From positions 1 through 64,000 of the forward strand of contig JFHF01000021.1 in the NCBI GenBank assembly GCA_000648925.1: a stretch of DNA of 64,000 nucleotides. The letters run 5' to 3'. Positions 50,626-58,600 of the stretch are shown in pieces. The notes beneath the pieces were generated by a model. It worked only from the letters and a program-made list of their open reading frames with translations, did not search any database and had not been told where the DNA came from. This DNA is from Caballeronia jiangsuensis (GTDB lineage Bacteria > Pseudomonadota > Gammaproteobacteria > Burkholderiales > Burkholderiaceae). Position 1 is the stretch's first letter. Each line of letters begins with the position of its first letter. A program made the position numbers and the translations under genes.

Positions 50626-51732
50626 ATGTCCGGCAATACCCTTGGCACGCTCTTCACCGTCACGAATTTCGGCGAGTCGCACGGTCCGGCGATCGGCTGC
50701 GTGATCGACGGCTGCCCGCCCGGCATGGCGCTCACGGAAGCCGATATCCAGATCGAACTCGATCGCCGCCGCCCTGGCACGTCGCGTCACGTCACGCAAC
50801 GGCAGGAGGCGGATCAGGTCGAGATTCTCTCTGGCGTGTTCGAAGGCGTGACGACCGGCACGCCCATCGCGCTCCTGATCCGCAATATCGATCAGCGCAG
50901 CAAGGACTACGGCAACATCGCGCAGACGTTCCGGCCGGGTCATGCGGATTACACCTATTGGCAGAAGTACGGCGTGCGCGACTATCGCGGCGGCGGCCGT
51001 TCATCGGCGCGTCTGACTGCGCCGACCGTCGCCGCGGGCGCGGTCGCGAAGAAGTGGCTGCGCGAGAAGTTTGGTCTGGAGACGCGCGGCTGCATGAGCG
51101 CGCTGGGTGAAATCGAGATTCCGTTCGTCGATTGGCAGCATGTGCCGGAGAATCCGTTCTTCTCGCCGAACGCCGAGATCGTGCCGCAGCTCGAAGCGTA
51201 CATGGACGGACTGCGCCGCGATGGCGATTCCGTCGGCGCGCGCATCGAAATCGTTGCGTCGGGGGTGCCCGTCGGTCTTGGTGAGCCGCTGTACGACCGG
51301 CTGGATGCGGACATCGCCCACGCGATGATGGGCCTCAATGCAGTGAAGGCGGTCGAGATCGGCGCGGGCTTTGCGAGCGTCGCGCAACGCGGTTCCCAGC
51401 ACGGCGACGAGATGACGCCCGAAGGCTTCGCGGCCAACAACGCGGGCGGCATTCTCGGCGGCATTTCGAGCGGGCAGGACATCCGTGTGTCGATCGCGAT
51501 CAAGCCGACGTCGAGCATTCGCACGCCGCGTCAGTCGATCGACAAGCAAGGCGCGAGCGCGACCGTCGAGACCTTCGGACGTCACGATCCGTGCGTCGGC
51601 ATTCGCGCCACGCCGATCGCCGAAGCGCTGCTCGCGCTCGTGCTGATGGATCACGCGCTGCGTCATCGCGCACAATGCGGCGACGTGGTGGTGGACACGC
51701 CGAAGATCGCGGCGCAGATGCCGTCGAAATAA
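50626..51732 (+). CDS. aroC: chorismate synthase
   Basis: Predicted 368-aa enzyme, last step of the shikimate route: EPSP to chorismate, needing reduced FMN. Signatures: MSGNTLGTLFTVTNFGESHG at the start, RPGHADYTYWQKYGVRDYRG near 104-123, GGGRSSARLTAPTVAAGAVA near 124-143, and AFASVAQRGSQHGDEM-like stretch near 250. Length and start agree with the family. TTCAGGTCGACGCTC precedes the ATG at 50626. It sits 56 bp after the LplT-PlsC gene, so the two may share a transcript. A bidirectional terminator follows. Confidence 0.97.
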   Translation: MSGNTLGTLFTVTNFGESHGPAIGCVIDGCPPGMALTEADIQIELDRRRPGTSRHVTQRQEADQVEILSGVFEGVTTGTPIALLIRNIDQRSKDYGNIAQTFRPGHADYTYWQKYGVRDYRGGGRSSARLTAPTVAAGAVAKKWLREKFGLETRGCMSALGEIEIPFVDWQHVPENPFFSPNAEIVPQLEAYMDGLRRDGDSVGARIEIVASGVPVGLGEPLYDRLDADIAHAMMGLNAVKAVEIGAGFASVAQRGSQHGDEMTPEGFAANNAGGILGGISSGQDIRVSIAIKPTSSIRTPRQSIDKQGASATVETFGRHDPCVGIRATPIAEALLALVLMDHALRHRAQCGDVVVDTPKIAAQMPSK

Positions 51733-51737
51733 AAGAA

Positions 51738-51761
51738 AAGGGCGCCAATTTCGGCGCCCTT
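51738..51761. terminator. bidirectional terminator between aroC and etfQO
   Basis: AAGGGCGCC (51738-51746), loop AATTTC, GGCGCCCTT (51753-51761): a 9-bp perfect stem flanked by A- and T-rich ends, between two convergent genes. Confidence 0.85.
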
Positions 51762-51775
51762 CGTGTATTCAGACC

Positions 51776-53452
51776 TTACATGTTCGGATAGTTCGGCCCG
51801 CCGCCGCCTTCCGGCGTGACCCACACGATGTTCTGCGTCGGATCCTTGATATCGCAGGTCTTGCAGTGCACGCAGTTCTGCGCGTTGATCTGCAGGCGCT
51901 CGCTGCCGTCGTCGGACTTCACGAACTCATACACCGCAGCCGGGCAGTAGCGGCCTTCCGGACCGGCATACGTGCGCAGATTGACGTTGACCGGCACGCT
52001 CGAATCTTTCAGCGTCAGATGCGCGGGCTGGTTCTCTTCGTGATTCGTGTTCGAGATGAACACCGACGAGAGCCGATCGAACGTGAGCTTGCCATCGGGC
52101 TTCGGATACACGATCGGCTTGCACTGCGACGCCGGCTTCAGCATCTCGTGATCCCAGTGCTGATGATGCAGCGTCCACGGCACGTTGCCACCCATCACTT
52201 TCTGCTCCAGACCGACCATGAAGGTGCCCAGATACAGGCCCTTGCTCATCCACTGCTTGAAGTTGCGCGCGCGATGCAGCTCGGTCTTGAGCCAGGACGT
52301 GTCGAACGCTTCGGGGTAAGCGGTGAGTTCGTCGTTCTGACGGCCCGCCTGCACCGCCTCGAACGCGGCTTCGGCGGCCATCTTGCCCGACTTGATCGCC
52401 GCGTGACTGCCCTTGATTCGCGATGCGTTGAGGAATCCCGCGTCGTCGCCGGCAAGCGCGCCGCCGGGGAACGCGAGCTTCGGCAACGACATCAGGCCGC
52501 CAGCGGTGATTGCCCGCGCGCCGTAGGAGATGCGCTTGCCGCCTTCGAGGAACGGGCGGATCGACGGATGCGTCTTGTAGCGCTGGAATTCCTCGAACGG
52601 CGACAGATACGGATTCGAATATCCCAGCCCGACGACGAAGCCCACCATGACCTGATTGTTGTCCATGTGGTACAGGAACGATCCGCCGTAGGTGTCGGGA
52701 TCGAGCGGCCAGCCCGCGGTGTGGATCACGAGGCCGGGCTTGTGCTTGACCGGATCGATTTCCCACAGCTCCTTGATGCCGATCCCGTACACCTGCGGAT
52801 CGGAATTCTGGTTGAGCTTGAACTTTTCCATGAGCTGACGGCCGAGATGCCCGCGCGCGCCTTCGCAGAAAAGCGTGTATTTCGCATGCAATTCCATGCC
52901 GAGCTGGAAATTCTCGGTCGGCTGGCCGTCCTTGCCGACGCCCATGTTGCCCGTGACGACGCCGCGCACGGAACCGTCCTCGGTGTAGAGCACTTCGGCG
53001 GCCGGGAAGCCCGGGAAAATTTCGACGCCGAGCGCTTCCGCCTGCTGGCCGAGCCAGCGCGTCACGTTGGCGAGCGAAATGACGTAGTTGCCGTGATTCT
53101 TGAAGTTATCGGGAAGCAGCCAGTTCGGCACCTGCTTCGCGTCGTTCTGCGTCAGGAAGAGAAACCGGTCCTCCGTGACTTCGACGTCGAGCGGCGCGCC
53201 TCTTTCCTTCCAGTCGGGAATGAGTTCGGACAGACCGCGCGGGTCCATCACCGCGCCGGAGAGAATGTGCGCGCCGATCTCGGAGCCTTTCTCCAGCACG
53301 CACACGCCGATCTCGACGCCTTTTTCCTCCGCCAGTTGCTTCAACCGGATGGCCGCCGACAAACCGGCTGGCCCACCGCCGACGATGACGACGTCGTATT
53401 CCATCGATTCGCGGGGACCGTATTGCTCGATGAGGCTCGCCGGGGTCATCAA
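51776..53452 (-). CDS. electron-transferring flavoprotein-ubiquinone oxidoreductase
   Basis: Predicted 558-aa membrane-associated enzyme that passes electrons from ETF to ubiquinone. FAD motif YDVVIVGGGPAGLSAAIRLK near residue 19-38, ubiquinone/FAD region ITAGGLMSLPKLAFPGGALA near 330, and the C-terminal 4Fe-4S ligands: CPAAVYEF near 495 and NCVHCKTCDIKDP near 525-537. Full length relative to the family. Start MM at 53450-53452. Divergent from the SDR gene, with a palindromic operator in between. Serves fatty-acid and amino-acid oxidation. Confidence 0.95.
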   Translation of the reverse strand: MMTPASLIEQYGPRESMEYDVVIVGGGPAGLSAAIRLKQLAEEKGVEIGVCVLEKGSEIGAHILSGAVMDPRGLSELIPDWKERGAPLDVEVTEDRFLFLTQNDAKQVPNWLLPDNFKNHGNYVISLANVTRWLGQQAEALGVEIFPGFPAAEVLYTEDGSVRGVVTGNMGVGKDGQPTENFQLGMELHAKYTLFCEGARGHLGRQLMEKFKLNQNSDPQVYGIGIKELWEIDPVKHKPGLVIHTAGWPLDPDTYGGSFLYHMDNNQVMVGFVVGLGYSNPYLSPFEEFQRYKTHPSIRPFLEGGKRISYGARAITAGGLMSLPKLAFPGGALAGDDAGFLNASRIKGSHAAIKSGKMAAEAAFEAVQAGRQNDELTAYPEAFDTSWLKTELHRARNFKQWMSKGLYLGTFMVGLEQKVMGGNVPWTLHHQHWDHEMLKPASQCKPIVYPKPDGKLTFDRLSSVFISNTNHEENQPAHLTLKDSSVPVNVNLRTYAGPEGRYCPAAVYEFVKSDDGSERLQINAQNCVHCKTCDIKDPTQNIVWVTPEGGGGPNYPNM

Positions 53453-53538
53453 TGCTCCTATGTACCGTTAGAATGCCCTTTCGGGATCGCGTATTTTCAG
53501 GGAAGGTGAGGCGGGCTGCAACCAAAGCTCGCCAATTT

Positions 53539-53552
53539 AGCACGATCGTACT
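53539..53552. promoter_or_regulatory. palindromic operator AGCACGATCGTACT
   Basis: A 14-bp near-perfect palindrome centred on ACGATCGT, with one mismatched pair, in the 200-bp divergent spacer between the ETF oxidoreductase and SDR genes. The shape suits a TetR-family dimer; fatty-acid regulators of beta-proteobacteria use ACGATCGT-like cores as I recall. A -10-like TATTATT overlaps on its right. Confidence 0.45.
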
Positions 53553-53652
53553 ATTATTGAGACACCCGCGCTATTGGTGTTGACGCTAACAGCCTGCATC
53601 GGCGCATCTTGCGCGTCCGCCGAGGCTGAGCCAACCAAAATAAGGAAGCACA

Positions 53653-54426
53653 ATGGGCCGTTCGATCAACCTGGAAGGCAAGGTCGCGCTGATCACCGGC
53701 GCGTCAAGTGGTTTGGGCAAGCGTTTCGCGCAAGTGCTGTCGCAGGCGGGCGCCAAGGTGGTGCTCGCGAGCCGCCGCACGGAGCGCCTCAAGGAACTGC
53801 GCGCTGAAATCGAGGCGTCGGGCGGCGCGGCGCATGTCGTCTCGCTCGACGTGACCGACTATCAAAGCGTGAAATCGGCGGTTGCGCATGCCGAGACGGA
53901 AGCCGGTACCATCGACATCCTGGTCAATAACTCGGGCGTGTCGACCACGCAAAAGCTGACGGACGTCTCGCCCGCGGATTTCGAGTTCGTGTTCGGCACG
54001 AACGTGCGCGGCGCGTTTTTCGTCGCGCAGGAAGTCGCGAAGCGCATGATCATGCGCGGCAACGGCGCGGCCAAGCCGGCGTATCGCATCATCAACGTGG
54101 CGTCCGTGGCCGGCTTGCGCGTGTTTCCGCAGATCGGCCTCTATGCGATGAGCAAGGCCGCCGTCGTGCAGATGACGAAGGCCATGGCGCTCGAATGGGG
54201 CCGCCACGGCATCAACGTGAACGCGATCTGTCCGGGTTATATCGACACTGAAATCAATCACCATCACTGGAAGACCGAGCAGGGGCAGAAACTCATTTCG
54301 ATGCTGCCGCGCCGCCGCCTGGGCACGCCGAACGATCTCGACGGTCTCTTGCTGCTGCTCGCGGCCGACGAATCGCAGTTCATGAACGGCTCGGTGATCT
54401 CGGCGGACGATGGCTTTTCGCTCTGA
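53653..54426 (+). CDS. SDR family oxidoreductase (PhbB/FabG-like)
   Basis: Predicted 257-aa NAD(P)-dependent dehydrogenase. TGASSGLGKRFAQVLSQAG near 16-34, NNSGVSTTQKLTDV near 91, ISVAS-like NVASVAGLRVFPQIGLYAMS near 150-169 with catalytic Ser, and YAMSKAA with Tyr and Lys near 166-172. The closest resemblance is to 3-oxoacyl-ACP or acetoacetyl-CoA reductases. AAGGAAG sits 5 nt before the ATG. It is followed 27 bp later by a thioesterase and is divergent from ETF-QO, so a lipid or acyl-CoA role is likely. Confidence 0.9.
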   Translation: MGRSINLEGKVALITGASSGLGKRFAQVLSQAGAKVVLASRRTERLKELRAEIEASGGAAHVVSLDVTDYQSVKSAVAHAETEAGTIDILVNNSGVSTTQKLTDVSPADFEFVFGTNVRGAFFVAQEVAKRMIMRGNGAAKPAYRIINVASVAGLRVFPQIGLYAMSKAAVVQMTKAMALEWGRHGINVNAICPGYIDTEINHHHWKTEQGQKLISMLPRRRLGTPNDLDGLLLLLAADESQFMNGSVISADDGFSL

Positions 54427-54453
54427 ACATCGCCCTCACTCTGATAGCAGGCA

Positions 54454-54891
<438 letters not shown>

Positions 54892-54900
54892 TCGCGCATC

Positions 54901-55446
54901 TCAGGTGCCGAGCAGCCGCTGTAGCAGCTCGGTGGCGTTGCCCGTGTCGTACTTCCTCATGAGCCGCGCACGGTAGATATCGACCGTGCGCGGGCTGATA
55001 TCGAGCACGCGTCCGATCTGCTTGCTCGTCTTGCCCGTCACGAGCTGCGCGGCGATTTCCCGTTCGCGCGGCGTCAGTTCGATCGCGACCCGCCGCGTCG
55101 CGCTCAGGTCTTCGAACGTCCAGACGCCCGCCGCATGCGGCGCGGCCCGATCGAGCGCGCGCCCGGTCACGTGGCACCAGAACAGTTCGCCGTTGCTGCG
55201 CTTCATGATCCGGTCGTCGCTGTAAGTGCCTTCCTTGCTGATATGCGCGGCGATGCGCTCGCCGATGCGCGCGAATTCGTCCGGCGATGGATACAACACT
55301 TCGAACGACTTGCCGATGAGCGCCTCGCTCACATAGCCGAAGATCGCGCAGACCTGCTCGTTGCAGTCCTCGATGATGCGCTCGCGCGAAAGCACGAGCC
55401 CCACGGGCGCGAGATGAAACGCGGTTTGATAATCCAGTGCACGCAT
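54901..55446 (-). CDS. PAS domain LuxR-type regulator
   Basis: Predicted 181-aa transcription factor. Residues about 5-110 are a PAS domain (FHLAPVGLVLSRERIIEDCN, FGYVSEALIGKSFEVLYPSP, NGELFWCHVTGRALD); residues 118-178 are a LuxR/NarL helix-turn-helix (LTPREREIAAQLVTGKTSKQ, ISPRTVDIYRARLMRKYDTG). It has no receiver or kinase, so it senses a ligand directly through PAS. The ATG at 55444-55446 matches the start of the PAS domain. It faces the CoA-transferase genes across 221 bp and is a likely regulator of them. Confidence 0.87.
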   Translation of the reverse strand: MRALDYQTAFHLAPVGLVLSRERIIEDCNEQVCAIFGYVSEALIGKSFEVLYPSPDEFARIGERIAAHISKEGTYSDDRIMKRSNGELFWCHVTGRALDRAAPHAAGVWTFEDLSATRRVAIELTPREREIAAQLVTGKTSKQIGRVLDISPRTVDIYRARLMRKYDTGNATELLQRLLGT

Positions 55447-55667
55447 GTGAAATCGGTCGCGCGTGCGCTTGCGTTTCGCGGCGAAAAGGCGCCGGGAACC
55501 AAACGTGCGCGGGCAATGACTTATGTATTTTTGCGTATTGTGCCGGATCGCCGGCTCAAAGTACTCTTTCGCCATGCCAAAAAGGCCGCGCGACGCGCTC
55601 ATCACAGCGCGGGCCGGCATCAAAAAGCCGATTTTCAGTTGGTTTCAAACATGGAAGGGACATTCAG

Positions 55668-56372
55668 ATGAACAAGGTCTATCCCAGCGCGAAGGATGCG
55701 CTCGCGGACATCGTCAAGGACGGGCAGACGTTTGCCGTCGGCGGTTTCGGGCTGTGCGGCATTCCCGAGGCGCTCATCGCCGCGCTGCGCGACACGGGCG
55801 TGAAGGGCATCACCTGCATCAGCAATAACGCTGGCGTCGATGGCTTCGGCCTCGGCCTGCTTCTGGAAACGCGCCAGATCAAGAAGATGATTTCGTCGTA
55901 CGTCGGCGAAAACAAGGAGTTCGAGCGGCAATATCTCGCTGGCGAACTCGAACTCGAATTCACGCCGCAAGGCACGCTCGCCGAGAAACTTCGCGCGGGC
56001 GGCGCGGGCATCCCGGCGTTCTTCACGAACACCGGTTTCGGCACCGTGATCGCCGACGGCAAGGAAACGCGCCAGTTCGGCGAGAACCACTACGTGCTCG
56101 AACATTCGCTCACGGCCGATGTCTCGCTCGTGAAAGCCTGGAAGGCCGACAAGTCCGGCAACCTGATCTATCGCCGCACGGCGCGCAACTTCAACCCGAA
56201 TTGCGCGATGGCCGGCAAGATCACCGTCGTCGAAGTGGAAGAGATCGTCGAGACGGGCGAACTCGATCCGGACATGATTCATACGCCCGGCATCTTCGTG
56301 CAACGCATCGTCCTGAATGCGCATCCGGAAAAGCGCATCGAACAACGCATCGTCCGCGCGAAAGGAGAGTAA
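55668..56372 (+). CDS. scoA: 3-oxoacid CoA-transferase subunit A
   Basis: Predicted 234-aa subunit of succinyl-CoA:3-ketoacid CoA transferase. VGGFGLCGIPEALIAALRDT near residue 25-44 and NNAGVDGFGLGLLLETRQI near 52-70 are typical. The enzyme activates acetoacetate to acetoacetyl-CoA with succinyl-CoA. AAGGGAC lies about 8 nt before the ATG at 55668; frames upstream to 55437 are not conserved. The scoB gene follows 2 bp after. Together they enable ketone-body or polyhydroxybutyrate use. Confidence 0.95.
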   Translation: MNKVYPSAKDALADIVKDGQTFAVGGFGLCGIPEALIAALRDTGVKGITCISNNAGVDGFGLGLLLETRQIKKMISSYVGENKEFERQYLAGELELEFTPQGTLAEKLRAGGAGIPAFFTNTGFGTVIADGKETRQFGENHYVLEHSLTADVSLVKAWKADKSGNLIYRRTARNFNPNCAMAGKITVVEVEEIVETGELDPDMIHTPGIFVQRIVLNAHPEKRIEQRIVRAKGE

Positions 56373-56374
56373 TC

Positions 56375-57016
56375 ATGGCATGGACTCGAGACCAGATGGC
56401 CGCACGCGCGGCGCAGGAACTGCAGGACGGCTTCTACGTGAACCTCGGCATCGGCTTGCCGACGCTCGTCGCCAATCACGTGCCGGACGGCATGGAAGTG
56501 TGGCTGCAGTCGGAAAACGGCTTGCTCGGCATCGGCCCGTCGCCGTATGAAGACGAAGTCGACGCCGACCTCATCAACGCAGGCAAGCAGACGGTCACGA
56601 CGCTGCCGGGCTCGTCGATCTTTTCGTCGGCGGATTCGTTCGCGATGATCCGCGGCGGCCACATCAACCTGGCGATCCTCGGCGCAATGCAGATCAGCAA
56701 GAAGGGCGATCTGGCCAACTGGATGATCCCCGGCAAGATGATCAAGGGCATGGGCGGCGCGATGGACCTCGTCGCCGGCGTGAAGCGCGTCGTCGTGCTG
56801 ATGGAGCACGTCGCGAAGGGCGATCAGCACAAGATTCTCGAAGAGTGCTCGCTGCCGCTGACGGGCGTGGGCGTCGTGAATCGCATCATCACGGATCTCG
56901 GCGTGATCGACGTTACGGACAATGGACTGAAGGTCGTCGAACTGGCGGACGGTGTGACCGCCGAGGAAATCCAGAAGAAGACGGGCGCGCCGCTCGATGT
57001 CACGAGCGTGAAGTAA
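56375..57016 (+). CDS. scoB: 3-oxoacid CoA-transferase subunit B
   Basis: Predicted 213-aa partner of ScoA. Catalytic Glu in QSENGLLGIGPSPYEDE near residue 45-60, preceded by GFYVNLGIGLPTLVANHVPD. RGGHINLAILGAMQISKKGD near 93-112 is typical. AAAGGAG lies 7 nt before the ATG at 56375, 2 bp after scoA, so they are translated together. A strong terminator follows at 57075. Confidence 0.96.
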   Translation: MAWTRDQMAARAAQELQDGFYVNLGIGLPTLVANHVPDGMEVWLQSENGLLGIGPSPYEDEVDADLINAGKQTVTTLPGSSIFSSADSFAMIRGGHINLAILGAMQISKKGDLANWMIPGKMIKGMGGAMDLVAGVKRVVVLMEHVAKGDQHKILEECSLPLTGVGVVNRIITDLGVIDVTDNGLKVVELADGVTAEEIQKKTGAPLDVTSVK

Positions 57017-57074
57017 CGCCGACGTGACGCAACGCCGCTTGCGCGGCGTGAGCGCGGCTCGGAAACCATCGCGG

Positions 57075-57113
57075 GCGGGCGAAGCTTTTGAAGCTTCGCC
57101 CGCTTTGTTTTTT
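57075..57113 (+). terminator. rho-independent terminator after scoAB
   Basis: GCGGGCGAAGCTT (57075-57087), loop TTG, its perfect 13-bp complement (57091-57103) and TTTGTTTTTT. It sits about 60 bp past scoB. Confidence 0.93.
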
Positions 57114-57231
57114 GCGCGATCGGCCTCATCTGCGGTGCGCGCGGGCGGGTCATCCGTTCGGCCAACGCGCGCTCGATCGGGCGTGATGCGCTTTACAATC
57201 GTTTCGACACTTGCCACGAGGAAAACTCTCC

Positions 57232-58152
57232 ATGACCGCATCCATCGTCGTCGAAGCAGTGCATTCCGATTTGAGCGATCCGCGTCAGCGCTTCGTGCAA
57301 TGCGCGAGCCAGGCGGGTCTGCATCGCATGGCCTATACGGAGTGGGGCGATCCGGCGAATCCGCGCGTGCTGCTGTGCGTACACGGACTGACGCGTTCGG
57401 GCCGCGACTTCGACAAGCTCGCGCAGGCGTTCGCGCACGACTATCGCGTCGTGTGTCCGGATGTGGTCGGGCGCGGCCTGTCCGACTGGCTCGCCGACTC
57501 GCGCTACTACGGCGTGCCGCAATATGTCGCCGACATGATCACGCTGATCGCGCGCCTGAACGTGGAGACGGTGGACTGGTTCGGCACGTCGATGGGCGGT
57601 CTCATCGGCATGGCGCTCGGCGGACTGCGCAATACGCCGATCCGCAAGATGCTGCTCAACGATGTCGGGCCGCATATCGAGCCGGTCGCGCTACAGCGCA
57701 TCGGCGACTATCTCGGCAAGCCGGCGCGCTTCGCGTCGCTCGATGAAGGCGTGCGGCATGCGGCGGCGCTCGCGTCGTCATTCGGGCCGCTGACGGATGC
57801 GCAATGGACGGACATCAATACGCCGCTGCTGCATGAACGCGACGGCGCGTGGGCCTTTCGCTACGACCCGGGCATCGCGACGCCGTTCACCTCCGCGACC
57901 AACGAGCAGAACGCGGCCGGCGAGGCATACCTGTGGAACGCGCTTGCGTCGATCAGGACGCCGGTGCTCGTCGTGCGCGGCGAGACTTCGGACTTGCTCT
58001 CGCGCGAGACGGTCGCGCAAATGGTCGAGAAAGGCCAGGCCGTGACGAGCGCCGAGATTCCGGGCGCGGGACATGCGCCGGCATTTCTTGCGGAAGATCA
58101 AATCGCTGTCGCCAGGGGGTTCTTTCTCGGGAATGGCGGCAGCGGGGCATAA
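57232..58152 (+). CDS. alpha/beta hydrolase
   Basis: Predicted 306-aa hydrolase. LCVHGLTRSGRDFDKLAQAF near residue 48-67 (oxyanion HG), DVVGRGLSDWL near 85, nucleophile elbow FGTSMGGLIGMALGG near 121-135, the acid in VVRGETSDLL near 250 and the final His in GAGHAPAFL near 280. Complete triad. GAGG lies about 10 nt before the ATG at 57232. Close to RidA and relA on the same strand. Substrate unknown. Confidence 0.89.
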   Translation: MTASIVVEAVHSDLSDPRQRFVQCASQAGLHRMAYTEWGDPANPRVLLCVHGLTRSGRDFDKLAQAFAHDYRVVCPDVVGRGLSDWLADSRYYGVPQYVADMITLIARLNVETVDWFGTSMGGLIGMALGGLRNTPIRKMLLNDVGPHIEPVALQRIGDYLGKPARFASLDEGVRHAAALASSFGPLTDAQWTDINTPLLHERDGAWAFRYDPGIATPFTSATNEQNAAGEAYLWNALASIRTPVLVVRGETSDLLSRETVAQMVEKGQAVTSAEIPGAGHAPAFLAEDQIAVARGFFLGNGGSGA

Positions 58153-58211
58153 TATTGGGCTGGGCGTACGCTTGTGCCTGTTTTTCACCATTCATCGATC
58201 AGGAACACACA

Positions 58212-58565
58212 ATGGCAGTCATTCGTCATCACGTCGGCCCGCGCCTTTCCGAAACCGCCATCCACAACGGCACGGTGTATCTCGCCGGCCAGATCGCCGA
58301 AGACACGGACCAGGACATCACCGGTCAGACGCGCGAAGTGCTCGGCCACATCGACCGCTTGCTCGAAGAAGCGAACAGCGACAAGTCGCATCTGCTGACG
58401 GTGCAGATCTATATCTCGGACATGATTCATTTCCCGGGCATGAACGCCGTGTGGGATTCGTGGGTCGCGGAAGGCAACACGCCGCCGCGCGCGACGGTCG
58501 AGTCGAAGCTCGCCAATCCGGCGTGCCTCGTCGAAATCGTCGTGATCGCCGCGCAACGCGACTGA
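58212..58565 (+). CDS. RidA-family protein
   Basis: Predicted 117-aa trimeric protein of the RidA/YjgF/UK114 superfamily. NGTVYLAGQIAEDTDQDITG near residue 19-38 and LLTVQIYISDMIHFPGMNAV near 61-80. The usual catalytic Arg is present in PPRATVESKLANPACLVEI near 91-109. RidA hydrolyses 2-aminoacrylate and other reactive enamines. It belongs to the Rid subgroup with CLVEIVVIAAQRD ending. AGGA lies 7 nt before the ATG. It may be co-transcribed with the hydrolase, 59 bp upstream. Confidence 0.91.
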   Translation: MAVIRHHVGPRLSETAIHNGTVYLAGQIAEDTDQDITGQTREVLGHIDRLLEEANSDKSHLLTVQIYISDMIHFPGMNAVWDSWVAEGNTPPRATVESKLANPACLVEIVVIAAQRD

Positions 58566-58600
58566 TTCGTCGCATCGCCTGAAGCAGTGGCATTACCCGC

